A stretch of DNA of 64,000 nt from Nocardia niigatensis NBRC 100131 (GTDB lineage Bacteria; Actinomycetota; Actinomycetes; Mycobacteriales; Mycobacteriaceae), in NCBI RefSeq assembly GCF_000308655.1, contig NZ_BAGC01000041.1, positions 1 through 64,000 of the forward strand. Direction: 5' to 3'. The notes below the pieces were generated by a model. It was not told where the DNA came from, ran no database searches, and saw only the letters and a list, made by a program, of their open reading frames with translations. The translations under genes and the position numbers were made by a program. This document shows, in pieces, positions 16,131 to 25,784 of the stretch. How positions within the stretch are numbered: position 1 is the stretch's first letter; each line of letters opens with the position of its first letter.

Positions 16131-16775
16131 ATGAACCCGGCAACCTGGCCGGGTCGCAACCAAGGAGCGAACATTGGCAGGATCGTCGCGGTCGTCAATC
16201 TCACCCTCGACGGCGTCATGCAGGCCCCGGGCCGGGCCGATGAAGACACCCGGAACGGATTCGCGGGCGGCGGCTGGGCACACCCGTACGCGGACTCGGT
16301 CCAGGCCCGCGTCATGGGTGCGCACATGGCCGCGTACACCGGCGGCGGCCTGCTGTTCGGTCGCCGCACCTACCAGGACTTCTTCGAGTTCTGGCCCCAT
16401 CAGACCGGCAATCCGTTCACCGAGGTGCTGGACAAGGCCCAGAAGTTCGTCTGCTCCCGCACCCTCGCCGAACCGCTGCCGTGGCAGAACTCCACCCTGC
16501 TGCCCGGCGACGGGGTCGCGGCCGTGCGCAGGCTGCACGCCGAGCAACCCGACCTGGATCTGGTGGTCCTCGGCAGCGGTGAGTTGCTGCGCTCCCTCAT
16601 GCGTGCGGGCATGATCGACGAGTACCTGCTCTCGATCCACCCCTTGACGGTCGGTCCCGGCGCGCGCCTGTTCGACGGCGTCGACGTGGGCCCGCTGCGA
16701 CTGACCGACAGCGTCACCACGACGACCGGTGTCCTCATCGCCACCTATCGTCCCGCAGGAGAGGAGTCGCGATGA
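16131..16775 (+). CDS. DHFR-like (RibD C-terminal domain) reductase family protein
   Basis: Up to 214 residues. The pattern IVAVVNLTLDGVMQAPG, LLFGRRTYQDFFEFW and LVVLGSGELLRSL marks the RibD-C/dihydrofolate-reductase-like family, NADPH-binding cytoplasmic enzymes mostly of unknown substrate. The start is unclear. The ATG at 16131 has AGAGG touching it, while the family N-terminus begins near an ATT at 16173 that has AAGGAG five bases ahead, so a rare ATT start is possible. The stop overlaps the next ATG, making it the first gene of a three-gene operon with a YciI-like protein and an ECF42 sigma factor. Confidence 0.85.
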   Translation: MNPATWPGRNQGANIGRIVAVVNLTLDGVMQAPGRADEDTRNGFAGGGWAHPYADSVQARVMGAHMAAYTGGGLLFGRRTYQDFFEFWPHQTGNPFTEVLDKAQKFVCSRTLAEPLPWQNSTLLPGDGVAAVRRLHAEQPDLDLVVLGSGELLRSLMRAGMIDEYLLSIHPLTVGPGARLFDGVDVGPLRLTDSVTTTTGVLIATYRPAGEESR

Positions 16776-17113
16776 CCGAGTACCTGCTCAGCATCTACCA
16801 GCCCGACGACACCGCACCGCCGGACGACCTCGACGAGATCATGAGCGAACTCGCGAAACTCAATGCGGAGATGCGGGACGCCGGGGCGTGGGTGTTCGCC
16901 GCCGGGCTGCACGCGCCGAGCACCGCCACCGTACTGCGCGCACAGGGCCCCGACGTGCTGGTCACCGATGGGCCGTTCGCCGAGAGCAAGGAGCACATAG
17001 GCGGCTTCACCGTCCTGCGCGCGGCCGACCTCGACGAGGCTCTGGACTGGGGTCGCCGCATGGCCCGGATCATCGGGCTGCCGATCGAGGTACGGCCCAT
17101 CCAGGACGCGTGA
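16772..17113 (+). CDS. YciI/DGPF-domain protein
   Basis: 113 residues. [10 protein letters not shown] begins a ferredoxin-like fold, and [15 protein letters not shown] contains the DGPF signature of the PhnB/YciI-like family that is genetically tied to ECF42 sigma factors. It overlaps the upstream reductase gene by 4 bases, and the sigma gene starts one base after its stop. The DGPF proteins are thought to affect, or be controlled by, their sigma partner; the biochemical role is unknown. Confidence 0.88.
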   Translation: MTEYLLSIYQPDDTAPPDDLDEIMSELAKLNAEMRDAGAWVFAAGLHAPSTATVLRAQGPDVLVTDGPFAESKEHIGGFTVLRAADLDEALDWGRRMARIIGLPIEVRPIQDA

Positions 17114-17114
17114 C

Positions 17115-18377
17115 ATGTCCTCCGGCACAGTCGATGTCGCGGCCGTGTTCGCAGAGCACTACGGCCGCGCCGTCGCCTCCCTGATCCGTGTCTTCGGTGA
17201 TGTCGACATCGCCGAAGACGCGGTGCAGGAAGCCTTCGCCACCGCGGTGCAGCGCTGGCCACGCGACGGGCTGCCGCCCAGTCCGCCCGGCTGGATCATC
17301 ACCACCGCCCGCAATCGCGCGGTGGACCGGCTGCGCCGTGAAGCCGCCCGCGCCGACAAGTACGCCCGGGCCGCGCTGCTGCGGGCGGATGGGGAACCGA
17401 TCGAGGAGGGCGCGGTGCGCGACGACCGGCTGCGCTTGATATTCACCTGCTGCCATCCCGCGCTGTCCCGCCACGCCCAGGTGGCATTGACCCTCCGGCT
17501 GCTGGGCGGACTGTCCACGGTGGAGGTCGCCCGTGCCTTCCTGGTGCCGGAGACGACCATGGCGCAGCGCCTCACCCGCGCCAAGGGCAAGATTCGCGAC
17601 GCCCGCATCCCATACCGGGTGCCGTCCGACGCCGACCTGCCCGCCCGGCTCGAAGCCGTCCTCACCGTCCTCTACCTGATCTACACCGAAGGGCACACCG
17701 CCACCGCCGGCGCGCACCTGGCCCGGGCGGACCTGCGCGCCGAGGCCATCCGGCTGGCCCGGGTGCTCGCCGAACTCATGCCGGACGAACCCGAGGTCCA
17801 CGGCCTGCTCGCCCTGCTGCTGCTCTCCGAATCACGCAGTGCCGCACGCACATCCGGGACCGGTGAGCTGATTCCCCTCCCGGAGCAGGATCGACGTCTC
17901 TGGGACACAGCCCTGATCGCCGAGGGGCACGCGCTGGTCCGGGCATGCCTGCGCCGCAACCAACCCGGGCCGTACCAGATCCAGGCGGCCATCAATGCCG
18001 TGCACACCGCCGCCCGCACCGCCGCCGACACCGACTGGCCGCAGATACTCCAGCTCTACAACCAGCTCCTCGACCTCACCCCGAACCCGGTGGTGCGGCT
18101 CAACCGGGCGGTGGCCGTGGCCGAGGTCGCCGGGCCCGAAGCCGCACTGACCGAACTGGACCTGGTGGACCTCGGCGACCAGCACCTGTACCACGCGGTG
18201 CGTGCCGATCTCCTGCACCGCCTCGGCCGGAAGGACGACGCCGCCCAGGCTTACCGCGCGGCGATCGCCCGCGCTCGGAATGACACCGAACGCGAGTTCC
18301 TCATCGCCCGTCTGCTCGCTTCTTCCGGCAAGCTCCCCACAGAAACCAGTGGCCGCAGGTGCCGCGGTCGTCGGTGA
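17115..18377 (+). CDS. ECF42-type RNA polymerase sigma factor with large C-terminal extension
   Basis: 420 residues. Sigma region 2 is about residues 10-75 ([22 protein letters not shown]) and region 4 about 110-165 ([21 protein letters not shown]). The remaining 250 residues are helical, with the conserved [33 protein letters not shown] and [21 protein letters not shown] segments that define the ECF42 group. These sigma factors lack a classical anti-sigma factor; the extension is thought to control activity. It is the third gene of the operon starting at 16131. Confidence 0.95.
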   Translation: MSSGTVDVAAVFAEHYGRAVASLIRVFGDVDIAEDAVQEAFATAVQRWPRDGLPPSPPGWIITTARNRAVDRLRREAARADKYARAALLRADGEPIEEGAVRDDRLRLIFTCCHPALSRHAQVALTLRLLGGLSTVEVARAFLVPETTMAQRLTRAKGKIRDARIPYRVPSDADLPARLEAVLTVLYLIYTEGHTATAGAHLARADLRAEAIRLARVLAELMPDEPEVHGLLALLLLSESRSAARTSGTGELIPLPEQDRRLWDTALIAEGHALVRACLRRNQPGPYQIQAAINAVHTAARTAADTDWPQILQLYNQLLDLTPNPVVRLNRAVAVAEVAGPEAALTELDLVDLGDQHLYHAVRADLLHRLGRKDDAAQAYRAAIARARNDTEREFLIARLLASSGKLPTETSGRRCRGRR

Positions 18378-18476
18378 CGACGGAGAGTCGAAGGTCCTGG
18401 CGGTTATGGACCTTCCACTGCGATCGGACGGCATTGGCCTCTCTGCTGTCGCCGGTCGACGGCGCAAAGTCGAACC

Positions 18477-19337
18477 ATGGAACTCCCACAGCAGACCGAC
18501 CACCGGACCGAAGACAGCCGGCTGAGCTGGCAGACAGCCACGGTCGACGGGATCCGCAGCCGATATCTGGTCGGCGGCACCGGTCCCAGCGTGGTACTGC
18601 TGCACGGATTCGGACTGGCGAATCGCACCTATCGAGCCGCACTCGAGCAGCTGTCGGGGCGTGGGATGCGGGTCTACGCGCCGACGATGCCCGGCTTCGG
18701 CGGCACGGGCGAACTGCCCACCAGCCGCACCAGCATGCACGGCTACGCGAGCTGGGTCGCCGCGTTCATCCGGGCCGCCGGTATCACGGAACCGGTCACA
18801 CTCATCGGTCACTCGTTCGGCGGCGCCGTCGCCATCATGACGGCCTACGAATCGCCCAGCCTGGTGGGCCGACTGGTCCTGGTCAATTCGGTAGGTGGCT
18901 CGGCCTGGGTCAACGGCCGCGGCACAGTGGTGGCCATGGCCCAGCGGCCGCTGTGGGATTGGGGTCTGCACCTGCAGGCCGATATCCTCCCGGTCCCCGA
19001 AATGACCCGTGTGCTGCCGATCATCCTCCGCGACGGCGTCCCGGCGGCCATGTCCCATCCGCAGGCCTTCTGGCGCGCGGCCAAGCTGGTCAGAACGGCG
19101 AATCTGACAGCCGAACTGGCCGAACTCGGCAGCCGTGGTCTGCCGATAACGATCGTCTGGAGCAGCGCGGACAACGTGATCCCCGAGGCCGCGACAGAGA
19201 CACTCCAGGCCGCCCACGAGGAGATCCGGACGATCACCGTCGAGGGCAAGCACTGCTGGCTACTCGCCGATCCGAGCCGTTTCGGCGAAGTAATCAGTGA
19301 CGCACTCACCTTCACGCCCGCCACCGGCGCCGCCTGA
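18477..19337 (+). CDS. Alpha/beta-hydrolase
   Basis: 286 residues. VVLLHGFG (oxyanion region), GHSFGGAV (nucleophile Ser), WSSADNVIP (Asp) and EGKHCWLL (His) give the full catalytic triad in order. No signal peptide, so it is cytoplasmic. The substrate is unknown; the size and motifs suit ester or C-C bond hydrolysis. It is separated from the sigma factor by 99 bases and followed by a hairpin. Confidence 0.9.
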   Translation: MELPQQTDHRTEDSRLSWQTATVDGIRSRYLVGGTGPSVVLLHGFGLANRTYRAALEQLSGRGMRVYAPTMPGFGGTGELPTSRTSMHGYASWVAAFIRAAGITEPVTLIGHSFGGAVAIMTAYESPSLVGRLVLVNSVGGSAWVNGRGTVVAMAQRPLWDWGLHLQADILPVPEMTRVLPIILRDGVPAAMSHPQAFWRAAKLVRTANLTAELAELGSRGLPITIVWSSADNVIPEAATETLQAAHEEIRTITVEGKHCWLLADPSRFGEVISDALTFTPATGAA

Positions 19338-19351
19338 CATCGCTCTCGTGC

Positions 19352-19374
19352 GCGGGCCCGTTCACCGGGCCCGC
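19352..19374 (+). terminator. Hairpin after the hydrolase gene
   Basis: Perfect 9-bp GC stem (19352-19360 with 19366-19374) around a five-base loop, 15 bases past the stop. It is followed by a TTCGTC stretch rather than a pure T tract. Confidence 0.55.
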
Positions 19375-19603
19375 TTCGTCATGCCTGCTCCCGACGATTC
19401 CGTTCCGGCCGTGTGCGGGCAGCAGCGATCGCGGTACCTCCGGCCCTCGTCCGGGCTGACCGGACCGCGCTCGAATTCCACCACCGCCGCCCCGGCGCTC
19501 GACAGGTGCGCAGCGCAGATGACCCGGATCGGTCGGCAGCCTCCGAGCACCGGCGGCCGCCGCGCCCGGTTGCGCTCCACGACGGCGGCATATCGATGGC
19601 TGG

Positions 19604-20095
19604 TTATGCCCGCGGCACCTTGATGACGTAGTCCGGGTATATCTCGTTCGGGTTGGTGATGACCTCGGGGTTCGCCGCGACGAGCCGGTAGTAGAACTTG
19701 CCGGATCCGTAGTAGCGAGCCGCGATGCCCCACAGCGTTTCTCCGCTGGTGACGGTGTGTTCGAGATACGTGGTGTAGCCCGGCACGATCTTCGGTCCGA
19801 GGATCACGGGGACAATGACGCTGTCGAGCTCCGCGCCGTCCTTTGCCGAGGTGTGGAACACCTCGATGAAGATCCGGTTGAGCATGAACGAGGCGCCCGA
19901 CACGTCGACAGCGAGCTGGAACTGGCTGTGGCCGCCGTTCCCGTCGCCGGCGGTGAAATACCCGTTGACCTCGTCGTGGCCCTCGGTGATGCGGTAGTTG
20001 AAGTTCGCCTCGAACGCTCCGCCCGCGGTTCCGGCGATCTGGATCTGGTTGCCGACGATGTCGTAGGGCCGGGGTTGCTGCACTTCGATGATCAT
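19604..20095 (-). CDS. Gmad2 (Ig-like) plus LysM domain protein
   Basis: 163 residues from the ATG at 20095, which has GGAG eight bases upstream; an in-frame ATG at 20134 lacks one. Residues about 1-90 form a beta-rich Gmad2-type Ig-like domain (IEVQQPRPYDIVGNQIQIAG). The last 50 residues are a LysM domain with HTVTSGETLWGIAARYYGSG and NPNEIYPDYVIKVP, which binds peptidoglycan or chitin-like sugars. No signal peptide is visible, so export may be unconventional or the protein is cytoplasmic. The 245 bases upstream hold no gene. Confidence 0.85.
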   Translation of the reverse strand: MIIEVQQPRPYDIVGNQIQIAGTAGGAFEANFNYRITEGHDEVNGYFTAGDGNGGHSQFQLAVDVSGASFMLNRIFIEVFHTSAKDGAELDSVIVPVILGPKIVPGYTTYLEHTVTSGETLWGIAARYYGSGKFYYRLVAANPEVITNPNEIYPDYVIKVPRA

Positions 20096-20381
20096 CAGTG
20101 GGTCTCCGATCGAACCGGGCATCGCAAGATTCATCCGACTTCGAATTCCATTGTGGCACTGTTTCTATCGAAGAGCTCGGAATCGATGACCTTTGGAGAC
20201 AACGGCTCTCGTGCGGAGGAGGAGACCGGACGATCACACCGCACCGAGCCCGACCCGGCGGACCCAACCCCGGCCGGGGACAGCTCGGTGCGGCGAGCCC
20301 ACCGCTGGGCGCGATGAACTCGGCGCCCGGCGTTCACCTTCGGCGCTGAGCGTTATGAATTCAGCACCGGGTGCAGTGGAT

Positions 20382-21110
20382 TCAGCGTTTGGTCAACCGA
20401 TCCACCGCGTCCTCCGGCATCCCGAACGGCACAGCGGTCTCCGCCTTCAGCGCCTCGACGCGTCCGAGTTCCCGCGAATTCGCGTAGAGCGACTTGTAGA
20501 TCCGGTTCGACCCGGCCGAATTGGCGCTGATCTGCGCGGCCAGATGCGCCACGAATCCGTCCAGACCCTCGTCTGGCACGGCATGGTTCACCAGCCCCAT
20601 CGCCGCGGCCTCGACGCCACTGAACCGGCGCGCGGTGAAGCTGAGCTCCTTGGCGCGCGCCATGCCGACCCGCTCGGGCAGCCGGACGGACATGCCCCAT
20701 ACCGGAGCCAGCCCCCACTGACTGTGCGTATCACCGAACTGCGCGTTCTCGCCCGCCACCAGAATGTCGCAGCCCAGCGCCAATTCGAGGCCGCCGGTGA
20801 AGCAGTGCCCGCGGATCTTGCCGATCACCGGAGCCGGGAACGCTTCGAGCCGGGTGATGGTCTCCGCCTCGGCGTAACGTGACGCCATCGCGTCGCCCGC
20901 GGAGATCGCCCCCAGATCGTGTCCGGCGCAGAAGGATCGGCCCGCCCCGGTCAGGATCACGCACCGGACGTCCTCGCACGCCAGCGCGTCCAGATGCGCC
21001 GACAGCTCCTCGAACGAGGCCGCCGTCAAAGCGTTCAGCTTCTCGGGACGGTTCAGGGTGAGGGTGGCGATGCCGTCCTCGAGCGTGCGAAGTACGAGCT
21101 CAGCGCTCAT
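20382..21110 (-). CDS. Enoyl-CoA hydratase/isomerase family protein
   Basis: 242 residues from the ATG at 21110, with GAAGG nine bases ahead. LNRPEKLNALTAASF, SFCAGHDLGAI and RGHCFTGGLELALGCDIL give the crotonase fold and its oxyanion-hole segments, and QWGLAPVWGMSVRLPERVG covers the acid/base region. Crotonases hydrate or isomerise enoyl-CoA in beta-oxidation. It lies next to an acyl-CoA dehydrogenase on the same strand (72 bases apart), so both probably act on the same acyl chain. Confidence 0.92.
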   Translation of the reverse strand: MSAELVLRTLEDGIATLTLNRPEKLNALTAASFEELSAHLDALACEDVRCVILTGAGRSFCAGHDLGAISAGDAMASRYAEAETITRLEAFPAPVIGKIRGHCFTGGLELALGCDILVAGENAQFGDTHSQWGLAPVWGMSVRLPERVGMARAKELSFTARRFSGVEAAAMGLVNHAVPDEGLDGFVAHLAAQISANSAGSNRIYKSLYANSRELGRVEALKAETAVPFGMPEDAVDRLTKR

Positions 21111-21182
21111 GAGAATTGCCTTCCCGCAGCGGATCCGGCCGACGGCGCGCACGCCCTCGGCCGGATCTCGAATTCGACTGTG

Positions 21183-22328
21183 TCAGGCCAGCTTCAGGCT
21201 GCGACCGATGATCTCCTTCATGATCTCGGTGGTGCCGCCGTAGATGGTCTGGATGCGGGCGTCCATGTACGCCTTGGCGATCGGGTACTCGCGCATGTAG
21301 CCGTAGCCGCCGTGCAGCTGCAGGCAGCGGTTGATGAGGTCGAGCTGCTCCTCGCTGGACCACCACTTGGCCATGGCGGCCTCCTCGACGGTCAGCTTCT
21401 TGTCGTTGAGCAGCTCGATGCAGCGATCCACGAACACGCGCACCGCGGTGGTCTTGGTGGCCAGCTCCGCCAGCACGAAGCGGGTGTTCTGCAGGGCGCC
21501 GATCGGCTTGCCGAAGGCCTTGCGGTCACGCACGTACTGGCAGGTCAGCTCCAGGCAGCCCTCCATGGCGGCGGCGGCCATGACGGCGATGGACAGGCGC
21601 TCCTGCGGCAGGTTCTGCATCAGGTGGATGAAGCCCTGGCCCTCGGTGCCCAGCAGGTTCTTGCCGGGGACGCGGACATCGGTGAAGGACAGCTCGGCGG
21701 TGTCCTGCGCCTTGAGGCCGATCTTGTCCAGATTGCGGCCGCGCTCGAAGCCTGGCATGCCGCGCTCCACCACGAGCAGCGAGAAGCCCAGCGCGCCCTT
21801 CGACGCATCGGTCTGGGCGACCACGATCACGATGTCGGCATTGATGCCGTTGGTGATGAAGGTCTTGGCGCCGTTGAGAATCCAGTCGTCGCCGTCCTTG
21901 ACCGCACGGGTCTTGATGCCCTGCAGGTCCGAGCCGGTACCGGGCTCGGTCATGGCGATGGCGGTGATGATCTCGCCGGAACAGAAGCCCGGCAGCCAGC
22001 GCTGCTTCTGCTCCTCGGTCGACAGCTCCAGCAGGTAGGGAGCGATCACGTCATTGTGCAGACCGAAACCCAGGCCGGAGTACATGCCCTTGGTGACCTC
22101 CTCGGTCACGATGGCGTTGTAGCGGAAATCCTGCACGCCCCCGCCGCCGTACTCCTCCGGCACGGCCATGCCGAGGAACCCCTGCTTGCCTGCCTCCAGC
22201 CAGACCGAGCGATCGACGATGCCGTCACGCTCCCACTGCTCGTGCTGGGAAGCCACATGCTGATCGAGAAACTTACGGAACGACTCCCGGAACAGCTCGT
22301 GTTCGGGTTCGAAAAGGGTGCGCTCCAC
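21183..22328 (-). CDS. Acyl-CoA dehydrogenase (long-chain/isovaleryl type)
   Basis: 381 residues. The N-terminal helical domain, the FAD/substrate middle domain (AIAMTEPGTGSDLQGIKT) and the C-terminal domain with LHGGYGYMREYPI and YGGTTEIMKEIIGRSL are complete. The medium-chain-type catalytic Glu is replaced by Gly (YGGT), so the base is expected at Glu243 in LPQERL, as in long-chain and isovaleryl enzymes. It oxidises acyl-CoA to enoyl-CoA with FAD and passes electrons to ETF. It sits in an acyl-CoA gene group with the hydratase. Confidence 0.94.
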   Translation of the reverse strand: MERTLFEPEHELFRESFRKFLDQHVASQHEQWERDGIVDRSVWLEAGKQGFLGMAVPEEYGGGGVQDFRYNAIVTEEVTKGMYSGLGFGLHNDVIAPYLLELSTEEQKQRWLPGFCSGEIITAIAMTEPGTGSDLQGIKTRAVKDGDDWILNGAKTFITNGINADIVIVVAQTDASKGALGFSLLVVERGMPGFERGRNLDKIGLKAQDTAELSFTDVRVPGKNLLGTEGQGFIHLMQNLPQERLSIAVMAAAAMEGCLELTCQYVRDRKAFGKPIGALQNTRFVLAELATKTTAVRVFVDRCIELLNDKKLTVEEAAMAKWWSSEEQLDLINRCLQLHGGYGYMREYPIAKAYMDARIQTIYGGTTEIMKEIIGRSLKLA

Positions 22329-22507
22329 GCCAACCTCCTACAGTGACCACATCGGCACCAACGCCTGTGCCCACAACCGTACTCGAAAGTCGAACGGAGG
22401 TTAACTTCGCGGGGAAAGAAAATGGTCCGAACTGCGACAGTCGCCATTGACGTCGCGGAACGGAGCTGCTGAACCCCGGTAAACCTACCGGGACCTCAGG
22501 GTGGTGC

Positions 22508-23386
22508 TCAGAGGCCGAAGCGACCCAGGGTGCGGCCCAGCAGGCTGCGACCGCGATCCCGATCGCGCTCGGCCAGCAGGAAGTCCAGTTCGCCCTCCAC
22601 GGCCTTCCGGACCACGGCCTGCAATTCGTCGGCGGCGCCGTCGAGATCCTCGACGTCCCGCCAGGGACTGGTGTCGATGGGGGTGCCCAGGGCGAAGTAG
22701 AAGCGCTCCGGCTTGGGAATCAGGGTGGGTCCGAGGCCGCGGATCATCGGCGGGGTGAGATTCGAGCGCAGGCCCAGGCCCTCGACGGCCTTGCGCAGCG
22801 GCAGCATGACCGGGTGATCGCCGTCGAAGACGATGTCGTAGATGTCGTCGCCGCCGATCATGGCGATCGGGACGATGGGCGCGCCCGTCTGGATGGCCAT
22901 CTTGGCGAAGCCGGTGCGGCCCTCCCACAGCAGCTGGTACTTCTGCCCCTTGCCTCGCATGGCCTCGCGGCCACCGCCCGGGAAGACCGCCACCGCCTCA
23001 CCCTGCTCCAGCAGCGTGGTGCAGTTGTGGCGATTACCGCGCACGATTCCCCAGCGGTGCAGCACATCTCGCAACCCGGGCACATCGATCAGCACATTCT
23101 CGGCGAGCCCCCGCACCAGCCGATCGTGTTGCACCAGGATCTCGTGTGCGAGCAGCGGGGCATCGGTGCCGCCCGCCAGGCTGTGATTGCCGACGAGCAG
23201 CACCGGGCCCTGCTCCGGGAAGTTCTCCATTCCGTAGAAACGCGGACTGAACCAGGCCCGCGAGGGGGCGACCAGCAGATCGATGATGCGGCGATCCGCA
23301 TCGGTGAGATCGACGTGCAGCGGCGCGCCGTCGGTCAGCCCCCTGGGTGCTTCGTTGTCGGACCATTGATCGCCATGACGAGACAA
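22508..23386 (-). CDS. MGAT-like lysophospholipid/diacylglycerol acyltransferase family protein
   Basis: 292 residues from a TTG at 23386, chosen because GGGAGG lies seven bases upstream; the ATG inside the region is in another frame. VLLVGNHSLAGGTDAPLL holds the His-Asp acyltransferase motif. AVFPGGGREAMRGKG and GAPIVPIAMIGGDD are the other conserved blocks of the LPLAT MGAT-like group. It should transfer acyl groups from acyl-CoA to glycerolipid acceptors at the membrane. Its neighbours are an acyl-CoA ligase and an acyl-CoA dehydrogenase. Confidence 0.88.
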   Translation of the reverse strand: MSRHGDQWSDNEAPRGLTDGAPLHVDLTDADRRIIDLLVAPSRAWFSPRFYGMENFPEQGPVLLVGNHSLAGGTDAPLLAHEILVQHDRLVRGLAENVLIDVPGLRDVLHRWGIVRGNRHNCTTLLEQGEAVAVFPGGGREAMRGKGQKYQLLWEGRTGFAKMAIQTGAPIVPIAMIGGDDIYDIVFDGDHPVMLPLRKAVEGLGLRSNLTPPMIRGLGPTLIPKPERFYFALGTPIDTSPWRDVEDLDGAADELQAVVRKAVEGELDFLLAERDRDRGRSLLGRTLGRFGL

Positions 23387-23458
23387 GACAAACCCTCCCT
23401 GCAAGAACCTTCGATATCGGCATCGTAACGAAAGTCCGCGCAGGTCAGCGAGTCAGGG

Positions 23459-25195
23459 TTAGTACAGGTTCGAGCGTCCGAATGAGACAAATTCCGCTTC
23501 GAGTTCTCCTTTGCCGGCATCGGTGAACAGGTCGTACTCCGGTTTGCCGCGACCCGTCCAGCGATAGATCGGCTCCGCGGTATGCCAACGCTGTTCCTGC
23601 AGTTGGCGTTTGAGCACTTTGTTCGAACCGGTGACCGGGAGATTCCCCGACACGCGCAGCAATCGCGGTGCGCCCTTACTGCCGAGATCATCCTGGGCAC
23701 TGAGGAATTCGGCGAACTCGGTGGGATCGAAGGCGGCCGGGTCGGCCACCTCGATGGCCGCCATCACCTGGTCGCCCGAGCGGGGGTCGGGGACGCCGAA
23801 GACCGCGGCGGCAATGACCGCGGGATGCCGTCGAAGCACCTGTTCGATGAGCAGGGTCGAGGTGTTCTCGCCGTCGACGCGGAGCCAGTCGCCTTTGCGT
23901 CCGGCGAAATACAGGAATCCGTCCGTGTCGATATATCCGAGATCGCCGGTCCAATACCAGCCGTTCCGCAAACGCTCGGCATCCGCGACATCGTTTTTGT
24001 AATAGCCCTCGAAGACGAGCGCGCCCGCCTTGTCGATCATCTCTCCAACCGATTGGTCCGGATTCAAGACGCGGCCGTATTCATCCAATTCCGCTCGCGC
24101 ACAATCCGCGAGGGTCTCCGGATTCACCACGGCCACTCCCGGATGCGCCGGACGGCCCAGCGCCGAGGCCGGCGCCGCGGGGTCGATGGCGGCCAGGGCC
24201 GGGCCCTCGCTGGAGCCGTAGCCTTCGAAGAGCTCGGCGCCGAAGCGACGGCGGAACTCGGCCTGGTCGGCCACCGACGCCTCGGTGCCGAAGCCACGGA
24301 CCAGGGTGTTGTCCGAGTCCTGGGCGGTGGCCGGGGTGGCGAGCAGGTAGCCGAGCGCCTTGCCCACATAGGTGAAGAAGGTCGCGCCGAAATACCGCAC
24401 GTCCGCGAGGAATCCCGACGCCGAGAACTTCGGGGTCAGGCACACGGTCCCGCCGTTGGCCAGCGCCGGAGCCCACAGCGCCATGATGGCGTTGCCGTGG
24501 AACAGCGGCATGCAGCAGTAGTCGACGTCCTCCCGGACATGACCGAACTTGTCGGAGGCCGCGTACGCGATCACCGCCAGGCGGCGCTGCGTGCACTTGA
24601 CCGCCTTGGAGGTGCCGGAGGTGCCGGAGGTGAACAGCAACAGCAGCAACGACTCCGGGCCCGCGTCCGCGGCGGGCTCGACCGGGCCCGCCGCGATCGC
24701 GATCAGGCGCGACTCGATCGCTGCACGGTAGGCCGGGTCGTCCACCAGCAGGAAGCGGTCGGGCTCGAGACCCAGATCCAGGTCGCGCAGGCGGGCCATC
24801 CCGGCCGCGTCGGTCACGATGAGCTGGCAGTCGACATAGCGGATGTCGGCCGCCAGCTGGGCGGTGCCGCGGGTCGGGTTGATGCCGACCAGGGTCGCGC
24901 CCGCCAGCGCGGCGCCGCCCAGCCAGAAGACGAAATCGGGCACGTTGTCCAGCAGCACCCCGATGTGGAAGGGCCCGTCGCGCCGCAGGTCCCGGGCCAG
25001 TGCGGCCCGCGCCGCCGACTCCCGCACCACCGCGTCCCAGGTCCAATTCCGTTCGCGGGTGCGCACGCCGAACCGCTCGTCGCCGAGGCGGTCGAGCAGC
25101 ATGGTCGCGATGTCCGCGCGCCGCGGGTGTTGCCCCCGCGACACCGCCGGGGTGTCGTCCGATACGGCCGGGGTTACCGCCGATAGGTCCGTCAT
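23459..25195 (-). CDS. AMP-dependent acyl-CoA synthetase, FadD17-like
   Basis: 578 residues from the ATG at 25195 (GGAAGG ten bases ahead; an ATG six codons earlier lacks a site). The AMP-binding P-loop FTSGTSGTSKAVKCTQ, the GYGSSEG motif, WYWTGDLGYIDTDGFLYFAGR and the C-terminal catalytic Lys region GSNKVLKRQL are all present. It activates a carboxylic acid to its acyl-CoA. The VGKALGYLLATPA block resembles mycobacterial FadD17, linked to sterol side-chain or fatty acid breakdown. It forms a same-strand group with the acyltransferase and the NTF2-like gene upstream. Confidence 0.9.
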   Translation of the reverse strand: MTDLSAVTPAVSDDTPAVSRGQHPRRADIATMLLDRLGDERFGVRTRERNWTWDAVVRESAARAALARDLRRDGPFHIGVLLDNVPDFVFWLGGAALAGATLVGINPTRGTAQLAADIRYVDCQLIVTDAAGMARLRDLDLGLEPDRFLLVDDPAYRAAIESRLIAIAAGPVEPAADAGPESLLLLLFTSGTSGTSKAVKCTQRRLAVIAYAASDKFGHVREDVDYCCMPLFHGNAIMALWAPALANGGTVCLTPKFSASGFLADVRYFGATFFTYVGKALGYLLATPATAQDSDNTLVRGFGTEASVADQAEFRRRFGAELFEGYGSSEGPALAAIDPAAPASALGRPAHPGVAVVNPETLADCARAELDEYGRVLNPDQSVGEMIDKAGALVFEGYYKNDVADAERLRNGWYWTGDLGYIDTDGFLYFAGRKGDWLRVDGENTSTLLIEQVLRRHPAVIAAAVFGVPDPRSGDQVMAAIEVADPAAFDPTEFAEFLSAQDDLGSKGAPRLLRVSGNLPVTGSNKVLKRQLQEQRWHTAEPIYRWTGRGKPEYDLFTDAGKGELEAEFVSFGRSNLY

Positions 25196-25232
25196 GTCCG
25201 ATTCGCCTTCCATATGCCGAGTCTTGCCGCTG

Positions 25233-25784
25233 TCACGCGGCCGGGTGCACGAGTTCGACGTATTCCCTGGGCAACTCGTCGAAGGACAGCTTGCGGATCT
25301 CCACCGGGCCCGAGTGGTAGGAGTCCTCGCCGACGATCAGGCCGTTCGCGTCGACCGGCCACAGCAGCAGCTGGCGGAAGACGATCAGGTAGTCGGCGGC
25401 GGGATCATCGACGGGGATGCCGATCTGGGCGGCGTACGCGCCCGGGTAGATCTGCTCGAGGAAGCCCTCGGTGACCACGCAGTCGTCGTCCACGAGCAGG
25501 CGGTCCAGCTCGAACTCCAGGATGTTGGACCTGCTCTCGACGAAGGCCGCGTAGTAGTCGCGCACGCCGTCCCAGCCCTTGGGGCCGACATCCTGACCCG
25601 ACGTCCAGAAGTGATAGTCCGGCTCGGCCACCAGGGTGCGCATGAGACCGTCCAGATCGGGGGCGGCCTCGGCCTTCATGTGCTCGAGCACGATGCCGAG
25701 GACCTGGCGGTGGCGCTCATTGGTGGTGACGGCCAGTCGCTGCTCCAGCAGCTCCCAGGTCTTGGCCGGATCGACGATCGCCAT
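25233..25784 (-). CDS. SnoaL/NTF2-like fold protein
   Basis: 183 residues from the ATG at 25784 with GAAGGAG upstream. A helical N-terminus is followed by a cone-shaped beta fold (YHFWTSGQDVGPKGWDGVRDYYAAF and EDSYHSG) typical of SnoaL-like proteins, which act as isomerases, cyclases, dehydratases or ligand binders. It lies 37 bases upstream of the acyl-CoA ligase, so it is probably part of the same operon and acts on its pathway. Confidence 0.85.
   Translation of the reverse strand: MAIVDPAKTWELLEQRLAVTTNERHRQVLGIVLEHMKAEAAPDLDGLMRTLVAEPDYHFWTSGQDVGPKGWDGVRDYYAAFVESRSNILEFELDRLLVDDDCVVTEGFLEQIYPGAYAAQIGIPVDDPAADYLIVFRQLLLWPVDANGLIVGEDSYHSGPVEIRKLSFDELPREYVELVHPAA

Noticed and set aside
20310..20375. 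Two similar short stretches each starting ATGAA.TC.GC.CC.GG
   Set aside because: The match is imperfect and short, with no palindrome or promoter context; I see nothing functional.
20919..22346. Long plus-strand frame over the enoyl-CoA hydratase and acyl-CoA dehydrogenase genes
   Set aside because: It is the antisense of two well-recognised enzymes and has no family pattern or ribosome site.
22475..22492. Seven-base-pair hairpin near the end of the acyltransferase gene
   Set aside because: It lies upstream, not downstream, of the neighbouring minus-strand stop, and is too weak to call a terminator.
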